A DNA stretch of 55,670 nt, from the NCBI GenBank assembly GCA_023267855.1, contig JALNLN010000010.1, forward strand, positions 1 to 55,670, written 5' to 3'. Position 1 is the first letter of the stretch; every line of letters starts with the position of its first letter. Under the pieces are notes generated by a model. It was not told where the DNA came from. It was given only the letters and a program-made list of their open reading frames with translations, and made no database searches. The DNA is from Candidatus Geocrenenecus dongiae. Its GTDB lineage: Archaea; Thermoproteota; Nitrososphaeria_A; Caldarchaeales; Wolframiiraptoraceae. The position numbers and the translations under genes are program-made. Below are positions 35,152-44,091 of the stretch, piece by piece.

Positions 35152-35160
35152 TTTATAAAA
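35152..35160 (-). promoter_or_regulatory. TATA box of the tRNA gene
   Basis: TTTTATAAA on the minus strand is centred about 25 bases before 35131, setting the probable transcription start at the upstream GCTCCGG copy. Confidence 0.55.
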
Positions 35161-35225
35161 ATTATTCGTTTCTAAGTATATATAGTTCGATTCATGGAGA
35201 TTTAGAAATGAATTCTTTGGAAAAG

Positions 35226-36503
35226 TTACCAACTCTGCTTCTTAACATATGTTATGTGTATGTTTTTCATAGATAGATGGTTTACTATTTCGTGGAGCTC
35301 ATGTTTAATCTTTTCTCTATCTGGTTCTACTTCTATTAATGCTATTGGTTTGAAGAGCTGGAGATTTGGATCTTTCAAGATGTGTCCTGTACATACGCAT
35401 ACTACTGTATCGTTTTTATCTAATTCTCCTATCTCGACTTTCTTTTTTACACCCGCAATGGAAGCTGCTGAAGCTGGTTCAACACCTAGACCTTCAAGTC
35501 TAGCTATCGCTGTTTGTGCTTCAAGAATTTCCTGGTCAGACACAATCTCTACATCTCCACCTGATTCTCTTATAGCTTTCAAAGCTTTCTTCCAGTTTAC
35601 AGGTCTACCTATTCTTATCGCTGAAGCTATTGTTCTAGGATTATCTATTGGGTTAAGTTGTTCTCCATGTTCTTTAACTAGCTTTGCGAAAGGTGCAGCT
35701 CCTTCTGCTTGTACGCCAAGCATTCTAGGTAAGTTTCTCAGTAGACCTAGTTCAGCCAGCTCTTTAAATCCTTTCCATATAGCTGCGATATTTCCACAAT
35801 TCCCGACGGGGACAGAGATTATACACTCTCCCCCAATTTCTTCAGCTAACTCGTATCCCAGAGTCTTCTGTCCCTCGATCCTCCAAGCATTTACAGAATT
35901 CAGTACATAGAAACCAAGTTCTTCTGATACTTGGAAGACAATCTTTAATGCTTGATCAAACGATCCCTTGATCTTTACGAGTATAGCTCCATAAGCTATT
36001 GCTTGGAATATTTTCCCTACTGCAGCATCTTCAGGTATAACTGTTATACATGGTAGACTTGCTCTAGCAGCGTATGCGGCGAGAGATGCAGCTGTGTTTC
36101 CGGTGGATGCGCAGATAACACCTTTAACCTTTAATTCAACAGCTTTCGTTACGGCCACAGTCATTCCACGATCTTTAAAACTTCCTGAAGGATTCGTTCC
36201 TTCAAATTTAATGTAAAGCTTCTCTAACCCAACCCACTCATTTAAACGTTTACATTCAATTAATGGTGTTCCACCTTCATTTAATGAAACACGTCTATTA
36301 TAGTCTACTGGAATTAATTCTCTGTATCTCCAAACTCCACGTGATCTATCTTTAAAGATACTCCAACTATTGATATTCAGTATATCTAGATTTAAGATTA
36401 CTTCAAGTAAATCTCCACACTTACTGCAGACATAACCTCGATAATCTAAAGAATATGTTTCTCCACAGTTAATACATCTTATCCAAGCCGAATCTTCTAT
36501 CAA
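35226..36503 (-). CDS. thrC: Threonine synthase
   Basis: The PLP enzyme makes threonine from O-phosphohomoserine. The 425-residue product has an N-terminal zinc ribbon (CINC at 10-13, CSKC at 26-29), the PLP lysine K110 in NPSGSFKDRGMT, the phosphate loop VPVGNCGNIAAIWKG, and the C-terminal VCVCTGHILKDP. The end of the protein, about residues 385-425, is an extra alpha/beta segment (IALIEVEPDREKIKHELHEIV), probably a small regulatory domain. It is transcribed toward the tRNA gene and has no operon partner here. Confidence 0.9.
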   Translation of the reverse strand: MIEDSAWIRCINCGETYSLDYRGYVCSKCGDLLEVILNLDILNINSWSIFKDRSRGVWRYRELIPVDYNRRVSLNEGGTPLIECKRLNEWVGLEKLYIKFEGTNPSGSFKDRGMTVAVTKAVELKVKGVICASTGNTAASLAAYAARASLPCITVIPEDAAVGKIFQAIAYGAILVKIKGSFDQALKIVFQVSEELGFYVLNSVNAWRIEGQKTLGYELAEEIGGECIISVPVGNCGNIAAIWKGFKELAELGLLRNLPRMLGVQAEGAAPFAKLVKEHGEQLNPIDNPRTIASAIRIGRPVNWKKALKAIRESGGDVEIVSDQEILEAQTAIARLEGLGVEPASAASIAGVKKKVEIGELDKNDTVVCVCTGHILKDPNLQLFKPIALIEVEPDREKIKHELHEIVNHLSMKNIHITYVKKQSW

Positions 36504-36593
36504 GCTCGTCGAAAATATGGTGTACCAGTATTTAAGATTAGTAATATTGTTATTAACCGAGAATTAAGATTTACATTGCACTTTTTCCAAATT

Positions 36594-36618
36594 CACTGTC
36601 CAGTGTTTAGAACGTTCT
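36594..36618. promoter_or_regulatory. Two adjacent palindromes upstream of the SIMPL gene
   Basis: CACTG-TC-CAGTG (36594-36605) and AGAACGTTCT (36609-36618) lie 3 bases apart, just before the TATA box of the SIMPL gene and about 90-115 bases before the divergent thrC. The site suits binding by dimeric regulators. A further outer pair, TTTCCAA and TTGGAAA, brackets them. Confidence 0.45.
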
Positions 36619-36633
36619 ATCAAAATGTTGGAA

Positions 36634-36640
36634 ATATTTA
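36634..36640 (+). promoter_or_regulatory. TATA box of the SIMPL gene
   Basis: ATATTTA is centred about 26 bases before the ATG at 36663, so the mRNA should be leaderless. Confidence 0.5.
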
Positions 36641-36662
36641 TCAGTAGATCTATATATTATGT

Positions 36663-37442
36663 ATGATGAATAGGGTGAACGCAACTTTCTGGACATCCGT
36701 ATCAACTCTAGTTTTAGTAGGAGTCTTGCTAGCAGTATTCATTACGAGTCCAGCAGCTATTCAGCAGACATCTGAAAACAAGAATACTACATTGAATGCC
36801 ACTAAAGGTAATGTAAAAACTATCCTTTCAATAACAGGAGTAGGATCAATAAAATACTTTCCAGATACTTTTATAATATCGTTTACAGCTATTGGTCAAG
36901 GAAATACAGCGGAAGAAGCTCTCAGATTATGTAGTATGAAGCTTGGTAGAACTGTGGAGGCATTAAAGAATAATGGGGTCTCTGAGAAAGATATGGAAAC
37001 TACGACTATAAACCTCTACCCACTATACGATTGGGAGTCTAAACCTCCTAAGATAATTGGATACGAGGCAAGTTATGGTTTAAATGTAAAAACAAATTCT
37101 ATCGAATTAGCTGGCAAGCTCATTGATGTTGCAGTGAATGTGGGTATAGAGAGAGTTGGTGGAATCTTTTTCACTACCTCAAAAGAAGTATTAGAAAGTT
37201 TAAGGAATGAAGCTATTAAACTAGCTTTAAGAGATGCTGAAATAAAAGCCAACCTCATAGCTGAATCTTTAAATCTGAAGATCTCTGGTATACAATCTAT
37301 ACAAGTCTCTGTATCTGAACCACCAATACGGATACAACCTGCCTATAAGGAAACATACACCCTATCTATTCCAATATATCTACCAGAGGAAGAATACACT
37401 GCAACAGTATCAGTAACCTACGAAATGGAACCGAAAACCTAG
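36663..37442 (+). CDS. SIMPL-domain (DUF541) secreted or membrane-anchored protein
   Basis: The 259-residue product has an N-terminal signal/anchor (residues about 10-30, WTSVSTLVLVGVLLAVFITSP) and a SIMPL domain: ILSITGVGSIKYFPDTFIISFTAIGQGNTAEEAL (in pieces), TTTINLYPLYDW, IGYEASYGLNVKT and LRNEAIKLALRDAEIKANLIAESLN. The domain is found in periplasmic or surface proteins of many prokaryotes and assembles into oligomers; its role is not settled. The protein would sit outside the membrane. The start follows the TATA position. Confidence 0.85.
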   Translation: MMNRVNATFWTSVSTLVLVGVLLAVFITSPAAIQQTSENKNTTLNATKGNVKTILSITGVGSIKYFPDTFIISFTAIGQGNTAEEALRLCSMKLGRTVEALKNNGVSEKDMETTTINLYPLYDWESKPPKIIGYEASYGLNVKTNSIELAGKLIDVAVNVGIERVGGIFFTTSKEVLESLRNEAIKLALRDAEIKANLIAESLNLKISGIQSIQVSVSEPPIRIQPAYKETYTLSIPIYLPEEEYTATVSVTYEMEPKT

Positions 37443-37525
37443 TAACACAATCTTCTCTTCTTTTTTGTTTATATCATCTTTTTAAAGCTTAAAAAGGAGA
37501 AGAATATCTAATTTCATTAATTGGC

Positions 37526-38095
37526 GTGTTACCATCAAGATATGGTAGGTTGATGGCTTTCAGCGATCCAGATGTTAGGGAAAGATTACGGGGTGGTGTA
37601 AATAAGGCAGCTGTAGTAATCTTCTATGTTCCAAGTTACGAAGATGCTGAGATTTTATTCGTTGTTAGAAGTATTCGTGAAGATGATAGATGGTCTGGAC
37701 AAGTAGCTTTTCCAGGAGGTATGTGGAAGCCCATAGACAGAGATCTTTACGATACTGCTGTAAGAGAATTAATGGAAGAAGTCAGCATAGAACTTGAAAA
37801 ATATGCTAATAAAATAAGTGTGCTCAGAATATTCAATCCAAGTAATATGCCTGAGCTGAAAGTAACACCTATCCTAGTTCAAGCCTCATCTAAGCCAGCT
37901 ATAAGACTTTCAGAAGAACTTTCTGCATATTTCTGGGCTTCTCTAAAAAACTTAGAGAAGACTGAAATAGAGATCGAGCTTCAGGATAAAATTAAGAAGA
38001 AGGTTCTAGCTTTTAGAAGCGATAAATGGGTTATCTGGGGTATGACTGCAAGAATACTTGAAGAAGCAATACCGATAATTTCTAGAAACCTGTAA
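37526..38095 (+). CDS. Nudix hydrolase, CoA-pyrophosphatase-like
   Basis: The 189-residue product contains the Nudix motif as FPGGMWKPIDRDLYDTAVRELMEEVSI, in the variant form known from NudL-type CoA diphosphatases (GG...D.DL..TA.RE..EE). The preceding VVRSIREDDRWSGQVAFPGG also fits that subfamily. It would hydrolyse CoA or another nucleoside diphosphate derivative. The start is GTG at 37526; a later in-frame ATG at 37553 (MAFSDPDV) is possible. Confidence 0.85.
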   Translation: MLPSRYGRLMAFSDPDVRERLRGGVNKAAVVIFYVPSYEDAEILFVVRSIREDDRWSGQVAFPGGMWKPIDRDLYDTAVRELMEEVSIELEKYANKISVLRIFNPSNMPELKVTPILVQASSKPAIRLSEELSAYFWASLKNLEKTEIEIELQDKIKKKVLAFRSDKWVIWGMTARILEEAIPIISRNL

Positions 38096-38201
38096 TCTCT
38101 AAGTAAGATTCTAGATAATCTTCTGGATATCTCAAAATACTTCTAGAATCAAAATATTATTATCCAGTTCTGGCAATATTATACTGGAAGTGCATGGGAA
38201 G

Positions 38202-38285
38202 ATGATGAACATACTCAAACTACTCCTCATAATAACAGAATTAGCCGCTATCCTAGCTTTAATAATAGTAGGTTTTTTCCTTTGA
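38202..38285 (+). CDS. Possible 27-residue single-span membrane peptide
   Basis: Two ATG codons start a short frame encoding MMNILKLLL followed by IITELAAILALIIVGFFL, which would span the membrane once. Its 3' end overlaps the tail of the convergent M6 protease gene by 27 bases. A TATA-like ATTATACT lies about 25 bases upstream. In AT-rich DNA such short hydrophobic frames can arise by chance. Confidence 0.3.
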   Translation: MMNILKLLLIITELAAILALIIVGFFL

Positions 38286-40640
38286 GAAGGTCTTGTACAC
38301 TATAACTATTATACTCACTAAGCTCAGAACAATAAAAACTAGAAATATCTGTCCAAGAGTTATATGTATGATGCCTATTTCTATCTCCGGTATAGTTACT
38401 TCTAGATCTGTTTTTGGAGAATGAATCTTGACAATTATGGTATCTCTAGTTATGAGTAGTATGGAGGGCATATTTACTGGAACATAGAGGAAGGGAGTCT
38501 TCACGACGGCATCATGTATCTTAACACCATCTATTATCAAAGAGATATTAACATCTTCAATATCTTTTTTTGAGAGATCGTGAATACTGATTTTTATTTT
38601 CTTTAAGCTTGTCGGTATTAAGCACTCTTTACTCGGCTCTACAATAGGTTCTAAAGATACGTCAACACCATTCCATAAGATTTCTTCTACACGCCAAAAC
38701 CCTTCTTCAATCCATAGAGGTGTCCCCCTCCAGACTACTCTATCATGAGTCCTCATGTTTACTATAACCATCTGGTCAGGATTTTTTTCAAGTATATCTC
38801 CATCTATAGTTAAGAATACTGGAGCTAATTTGTACTCGTATGTATATATAGATTCTAGAGTAAGTGGACTACACACTTCTACAACTCCACCAACTATCTC
38901 TCCAGAGATTTTATCTTGTAAACCATCAATTCTTAAACGTTTGTTTTCCGAAATCTCCAAATATCTCTTCAAATCTAGATTAAGTACACCGCATTCTTCA
39001 ACCCAGTATACATTCTTCTCTAAACCTGCTAAATCAACTTCAACTTTATATGATCTTCTCCAAGATGCTTCTATACTTTTCGGAGAATTAGCAGTGAATT
39101 CTTCTCGAGTATTTTTAGAAGAGATATCTCCTCTCCACGTATCGAAGATCAGCATCGTACCATTTTCTAACACAATCTCAGGTGTAATCATCTCGATAAC
39201 TACCTTCTCCCCCTCTCTATACCATCCACCTCCTTTAACGACACCTATGTTGGAAGAGACATTAACAAAATACGTTTTAGAATAAATTGCAGAAAGTTCT
39301 GTATCTTTATCAAGGTATAGGATTCTAGATTCTTCTCTCCATCCATCAATCCATCCATCTAAAACATATTTTATCTTATTATCTATGGAGAATTCTTTTT
39401 GGAGTGTTATGTTGTAGACACCTTCCGATAGTTCCAAGGAGAGAAGACCGTTTACATCTGTTTTCATCTCCGTATTGTTTATCCATACAGAGATAAATGG
39501 TACTGCAGAAATCTTAATTAAATATTTTTTAAAACCAAATCTTAAATCTAAGATGTAATTATCATTCTCCTTCTTTTCCAACCATACTTCTAACCCTATT
39601 CTTTCATCTCTAAATACTTCATTAATAGAGTATGCAGCTCTTCTAAGATCTCTTGTAGGAGGTGGGATAACTCTTACTATTCCTTCACCAGACTTTCTAC
39701 TCTCATTTACGAGTAGTGCTATCAATCCTTCACTAGGAAGATAACTGTCAAAGTCTACTTTCTCCCTAATCTCAAATAGATAATAGACTACGTCATCCTC
39801 AATAGGGATTTTTAAAATTTTTACACCTTCTTCTAAATGTAGAGGTTTTAGGACAACCTTGCCAGACCACTTCTTCTCCATGATTGTCACTATTTCTTCG
39901 TTAGTTATCCATCCAAGCTTGATCTTACTCCAACTAGTTAAACCAGTCGGCTTACTTCCAGGTTTTGTTAAGGGTCCAGCCCATGATCCACTGGCCATCA
40001 AATCCCATACATCTACAAAGATATCTGAACTTCCTCTAGAATTCTTATCATATAGATCTGGAAGACCTAGAAGATGACCAAATTCATGAAGCCATATACC
40101 TACAGGATCCATTCTAGATACAACCGAAATAATTGTGATTATTTTTTCTTCTGTAGAGATGGGGCCGCACCCTACTGTCATAGACCATATGTCTTCAAGG
40201 TTACCTGTAGATGCCTGATCTAATCCTGAATGCATTATCATAATGTAGTCGTATTTTGAGAAATCTAGAATTCTGTCAGCTTCTCTTAAAGCTTCGTAAA
40301 TCATTACACATATATTGTCGTCTGTATCAACTACGTCTACACCATAGTATCTAATGGGGTGCATCAATCTTATCCAGACGTCAAGGACTTCTAAATCTAC
40401 ATCTAGCTTACCATAACTCATTTTTCTCCAGTAATCTTTAAACACATTATAGATTTCTTCAACATACTTTTTCGGAGATTCCTCAATTCTGAGATTTGGA
40501 AAATCTACCGGGATAACGATCACCCTAACTTTTCCTTCAACTGCTCCTACTTCAAGTAATATAACCGTAGATAAGATTAAGATTAAAGAGATCACTAGTA
40601 AAACTGTTTGCAGTCGAAGCTTCATCAAACTATTGAACAT
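38259..40640 (-). CDS. Secreted M6-family metalloprotease with C-terminal membrane anchor
   Basis: The 793-residue protein has a signal peptide (about 8-34), a metalloprotease domain with the zinc motif HEFGHLLGLPDLYD (H185, E186, H189, then D), followed by beta-rich domains. One contains VVKGGGWYREGEKVVIE (about residues 475-500), a module also seen in the subtilisin encoded at 49.6 kb. A final membrane helix (about 765-785) precedes a short basic tail. It is of the immune-inhibitor A type, which degrades extracellular protein, and should be cell-surface bound. Long Asn-x-Ser/Thr content fits glycosylation. The gene stands alone on the minus strand. Confidence 0.9.
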   Translation of the reverse strand: MFNSLMKLRLQTVLLVISLILILSTVILLEVGAVEGKVRVIVIPVDFPNLRIEESPKKYVEEIYNVFKDYWRKMSYGKLDVDLEVLDVWIRLMHPIRYYGVDVVDTDDNICVMIYEALREADRILDFSKYDYIMIMHSGLDQASTGNLEDIWSMTVGCGPISTEEKIITIISVVSRMDPVGIWLHEFGHLLGLPDLYDKNSRGSSDIFVDVWDLMASGSWAGPLTKPGSKPTGLTSWSKIKLGWITNEEIVTIMEKKWSGKVVLKPLHLEEGVKILKIPIEDDVVYYLFEIREKVDFDSYLPSEGLIALLVNESRKSGEGIVRVIPPPTRDLRRAAYSINEVFRDERIGLEVWLEKKENDNYILDLRFGFKKYLIKISAVPFISVWINNTEMKTDVNGLLSLELSEGVYNITLQKEFSIDNKIKYVLDGWIDGWREESRILYLDKDTELSAIYSKTYFVNVSSNIGVVKGGGWYREGEKVVIEMITPEIVLENGTMLIFDTWRGDISSKNTREEFTANSPKSIEASWRRSYKVEVDLAGLEKNVYWVEECGVLNLDLKRYLEISENKRLRIDGLQDKISGEIVGGVVEVCSPLTLESIYTYEYKLAPVFLTIDGDILEKNPDQMVIVNMRTHDRVVWRGTPLWIEEGFWRVEEILWNGVDVSLEPIVEPSKECLIPTSLKKIKISIHDLSKKDIEDVNISLIIDGVKIHDAVVKTPFLYVPVNMPSILLITRDTIIVKIHSPKTDLEVTIPEIEIGIIHITLGQIFLVFIVLSLVSIIVIVYKTFSKEKTYYY

Positions 40641-40732
40641 CTTTAGAAGATAAAAATTCTACATTCATAATTCTTTTAGTCTATGAAAGCAAATTATTAT
40701 TAGGTGGTTTTTAACATCTCCTAGGGGAGAAA

Positions 40733-42088
40733 TTGGTGTTAAAGTATTATTCTACTGGAAAAGAAGAGAAAGAGAAGTATGGTAGAGAAGCTTTTGAAAA
40801 AGTTTTAAGACTTTTAGAAGAACATCATAAATGGTTTTCTGAATCTATACCGCTTATTGCTAGTGAGAATATTCCTAGTCCGGCTGTTAGAGAAGCTCTA
40901 GCAAGTGATTTCGGTAATAGGTATGCTGAAGGATGGCCGGGTGAAAGACTCTACGCTGGATGCAGGTATATAGATCAAGTAGAACTACTGGCGATAGAGC
41001 TTGGAAAGAAGGTTTATGATGCAGAATTTGTAGATGTACGTCCAATTTCTGGAGTAATGGCGAACTTAGCCACATACATAGCGTTTGCAAATCCAGGAGA
41101 TTTAATGATTGCTCTGGCAGTACCTCACGGTGGGCACATAAGTCACGGTAAGCTCAAATGGGGTGGAACAGCAGGAGTTGTTAGACATCTAGATGTTGAG
41201 AGATATGAATTCGATGAAGAGAACTTCCAGATAGATATAGATGGCACTAGGAAACGATTGAAGAAACTAGAAGAGGAAGGTAAGAAGCCTAGTATCTTCA
41301 TGCTTGGTGCAAGTGTCTTCCTTTTCCCTCATCCAGTTAAAGAGATAGCTGAGATAGCTAAAGAATACGGTGCGAAAGTTGTTTATGACGCTGCTCACGT
41401 AGCTGGACTAATAGCTGGAAAAATATTCCAGGATCCTCTAAGGGAAGGAGCTGACGCCGTAACTATGAGTACTCATAAAACACTGGCAGGGCCACAACAT
41501 GGAATGTTGCTTTCATGGAATAAGTATGCAGAAGATTTTAAGAAGATTGTATTTCCTGGGCTCCACTCAAACCATCACCTCCACGCTGTCGCTGGTGTAG
41601 CCATAGCCTTAGCTGAAGCATATGTTTTCTATGAAGATTATGCTCGCCAGATCGTTAAGAATGCTAAAGCATTAGCGAGAGCTCTTCATGAAAGAGGAAT
41701 AGAAGTACTCTATGAACATAGAGGGTATACAGAATCCCATACAATAATAGCAGATGTAAGTAAGTATATGGATGGCATGAAGGCTGAAAAGAAGCTTGAA
41801 GAAGCAAACATAATCTTGAATAGAAATCTAATACCAAAAGATTATAGGTTAAAGACAGACTACAGAACTCCTAGTGGTATAAGAATGGGTTCACAGGAAG
41901 TAACTAGGCTAGGTATGAAGGAAGGAGAAATGGAAGAAATAGCAGAATTCATAAAAATGGTGCTGGTAGATGGTAGAGATTCTAAAGAAGTAGCTGTGAA
42001 GGTTAGGGAGTTTAGAAAAGAATTCCAGAAAGTACACTATGCTTTTAGTTCACAAACAGAAGCATACGAATACATAAAGATAAGATAA
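40733..42088 (+). CDS. glyA: Serine hydroxymethyltransferase
   Basis: The PLP enzyme interconverts serine and glycine with a pterin one-carbon carrier. The 451-residue product has IPLIASENIPSPAVREAL, GNRYAEGWPGERLYAGC, the PLP lysine K249 in VTMSTHKTLAGPQHG, and GIRMGSQEVTRLGM near the end. In archaea tetrahydromethanopterin or tetrahydrofolate may be used; the sequence does not say. The start is TTG at 40733. The length is normal for the archaeal form. Confidence 0.95.
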   Translation: MVLKYYSTGKEEKEKYGREAFEKVLRLLEEHHKWFSESIPLIASENIPSPAVREALASDFGNRYAEGWPGERLYAGCRYIDQVELLAIELGKKVYDAEFVDVRPISGVMANLATYIAFANPGDLMIALAVPHGGHISHGKLKWGGTAGVVRHLDVERYEFDEENFQIDIDGTRKRLKKLEEEGKKPSIFMLGASVFLFPHPVKEIAEIAKEYGAKVVYDAAHVAGLIAGKIFQDPLREGADAVTMSTHKTLAGPQHGMLLSWNKYAEDFKKIVFPGLHSNHHLHAVAGVAIALAEAYVFYEDYARQIVKNAKALARALHERGIEVLYEHRGYTESHTIIADVSKYMDGMKAEKKLEEANIILNRNLIPKDYRLKTDYRTPSGIRMGSQEVTRLGMKEGEMEEIAEFIKMVLVDGRDSKEVAVKVREFRKEFQKVHYAFSSQTEAYEYIKIR

Positions 42089-42233
42089 ATTCAAAACCTT
42101 AGGAAGATAATCTTTCTAAGAAATTCCAGAGGCTCAGAATCTGCTCTAGAATAATTCTAACCTAGATTTTAAGCTCTATATATGGTAATGTTTTTTATCT
42201 ATCTTAAACAATCTTCTCTATAGGCTGATTGAC

Positions 42234-43451
42234 TTGGCTCTGGTTAAGGTTGGTCTAATTGGGAAGACGAATACGGGTAAGACTACTTTCTTTAATGCTG
42301 CAACATTGGGTGCGGCTGAAGTATCAACATATCCTTTTACTACAAAGCAGCCAAATTATGGGACAGCTCATGTAACTTCTCTCTGCGTATGCCGTGAATT
42401 TGGTGTAAGAGATAATCCGAGAAACTCGAAATGTGTTGAGGGCTGGAGATATATACCGATAGAAATAATCGATCTACCAGGTTTAATTAAAGGAGCATGG
42501 GCAGGTAAGGGGCTGGGAAACCAGTTTCTCTCCGTAGCTTCTCAATCAGACGTACTACTACACGTTGTAGATATAAGTGGTAGTGTAGATGAAGAAGGTA
42601 AACTTACAGAACCAGGTACAGGAAACCCTATCGCAGACTACTATGATATAGAAGAAGAGTTAGTAATGTGGTTTATGAAGTTGTTGGAGAGAAATGAAGA
42701 TAAGATAGTTAAAAGCTTGAAGCAAGGTGTATCTCTACCTCAGGCTATGGCTGAGATTCTGAAAGGTATAAAGATATCAGAACAACATATCTCAATAGCA
42801 TTACGACAGAGCAACTTAATGAATAAAGACTTCGAGAACTGGACTCCTCTAGATGATAAGAAATTCGCACAAGCCTTAAGAGAGGTTTCAAAACCAACAA
42901 TAATAATCGCTAATAAGATAGATTTAGATACAGCTCCAGAGAATTTCGAGAAACTTAGAGATCAGCTTCCAGATAAGATAGTTGTACCATGTAGTGCAGA
43001 AGCAGAATTATCTCTCAGGAGAGCGGAACAGAAAGGATTGATAAAGTATATTCCAGGTCAAGAAACTTTTGAGATAATCAAGATGGAGGGATTGACGGAG
43101 AAGCAGAAATGGGCTCTAGATTTCATAGCAAAGAGAGTGTTAGGACAATATATGAGGACTGGCGTGCAGTTTGCGTTAAACGTAGCGATATTCAAGCTAC
43201 TGAAGATGAATGCTGTTTACCCTGTTTATGATCCACAAAAACTTTCAGATAAACATGGAAACATACTTCCAGACGTCTTACTGATGCCAGATGGGTCGAC
43301 AGTTGAAGATCTAGCAAAAGAAATACATACAGAATTAGCGAAAGGCTTAATGTACGCTATTGATGCTAGAACAGGCTTAAGACTACCAGTAAACTATAAA
43401 TTAAAAGATAGAGACGTACTCTCCATATATTCAGCAACAAGGAGAAAGTAA
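42234..43451 (+). CDS. YchF/Ygr210-type OBG-family GTPase
   Basis: The 405-residue product has the P-loop GLIGKTNTGKTTFFN, switch region STYPFTTKQPNYG, the G3 motif IIDLPGLIKGA and G4 IIANKIDLD, and a C-terminal TGS domain (LPDVLLMPDGSTVEDLAKEIHTEL). This is the archaeal branch of Obg-like translation-associated nucleotide hydrolases, and members of this branch bind ribosomes. The start is TTG (MALVKVGLIG). It is followed by an unknown gene 80 bases later. Confidence 0.9.
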   Translation: MALVKVGLIGKTNTGKTTFFNAATLGAAEVSTYPFTTKQPNYGTAHVTSLCVCREFGVRDNPRNSKCVEGWRYIPIEIIDLPGLIKGAWAGKGLGNQFLSVASQSDVLLHVVDISGSVDEEGKLTEPGTGNPIADYYDIEEELVMWFMKLLERNEDKIVKSLKQGVSLPQAMAEILKGIKISEQHISIALRQSNLMNKDFENWTPLDDKKFAQALREVSKPTIIIANKIDLDTAPENFEKLRDQLPDKIVVPCSAEAELSLRRAEQKGLIKYIPGQETFEIIKMEGLTEKQKWALDFIAKRVLGQYMRTGVQFALNVAIFKLLKMNAVYPVYDPQKLSDKHGNILPDVLLMPDGSTVEDLAKEIHTELAKGLMYAIDARTGLRLPVNYKLKDRDVLSIYSATRRK

Positions 43452-43534
43452 ATAACACCGATTCTCTATAAACAATTCTTTCTCCCTCTTTACCATGTAA
43501 TCCTTAAATTTTCTATAAAATTTCTACATGAGTG

Positions 43535-43978
43535 ATGTCTAAGGTCTTTGAGAAAGCTTTAGAATACGTTAAGAATGAGATTTCATCTAATAAGTCTAAG
43601 AAGACTCTTCTTCAAATCGAGTTTCCAGAATTCCGGGATGGTGATTTCATAGTAAATTTATACATAGACGGAGATCCCCCCTTATTGGGCAGAGTGCTTG
43701 ATAGGGATATAATTGAGTTTACACCTAAAATTGTTAGACATATTTTTAGGTTTGGTCTCCTACATGGCTGCACGATCCACCGAATAGGTCAGGAATTCTA
43801 CTATGTACGTGATGGAAAGATTGTAGCAGTAATTGGTAGAAGACATTACGCAGCTTCAGAACCAAAATTGTTTGAAGAGATAAGTAGAGAGATATACGGG
43901 ATAGGGGGAGAAAGAATAATAGATATAGATAAACCTCTAGGATGGAGTAAAGCACTCAAGATGATAACCAAACTCTAA
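43535..43978 (+). CDS. Conserved-looking protein of 147 residues, unknown
   Basis: I do not recognise a family. The product has a short N-terminal helix (VFEKALEYVKNEI), a beta-rich middle (LLQIEFPEFRDGDFIVNLYI), then a helix-strand region with FGLLHGCTIHRIGQEFYYVRDGKIVAVIGRR and a C-terminal helix. No signal or membrane segment is present. Start at the GTG at 43532 or the ATG at 43535; the latter is chosen. It follows the YchF-like GTPase on the same strand. Confidence 0.6.
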   Translation: MSKVFEKALEYVKNEISSNKSKKTLLQIEFPEFRDGDFIVNLYIDGDPPLLGRVLDRDIIEFTPKIVRHIFRFGLLHGCTIHRIGQEFYYVRDGKIVAVIGRRHYAASEPKLFEEISREIYGIGGERIIDIDKPLGWSKALKMITKL

Positions 43979-44091
43979 ATCCTATGAAACTATCAATATT
44001 TCTTGGAAATATTCTTACTTTAAACTAGACTACTTTCATCGCAATATTACGTCGAGTCTTGTGGAAATTTGATGTAGGTTTTGTTAGTTAG

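Noticed and set aside
38202-38285. Box C/D guide RNA at the GATGATGA sequence
   Set aside because: A box C-like sequence is present, but no CTGA box D follows at a suitable distance.
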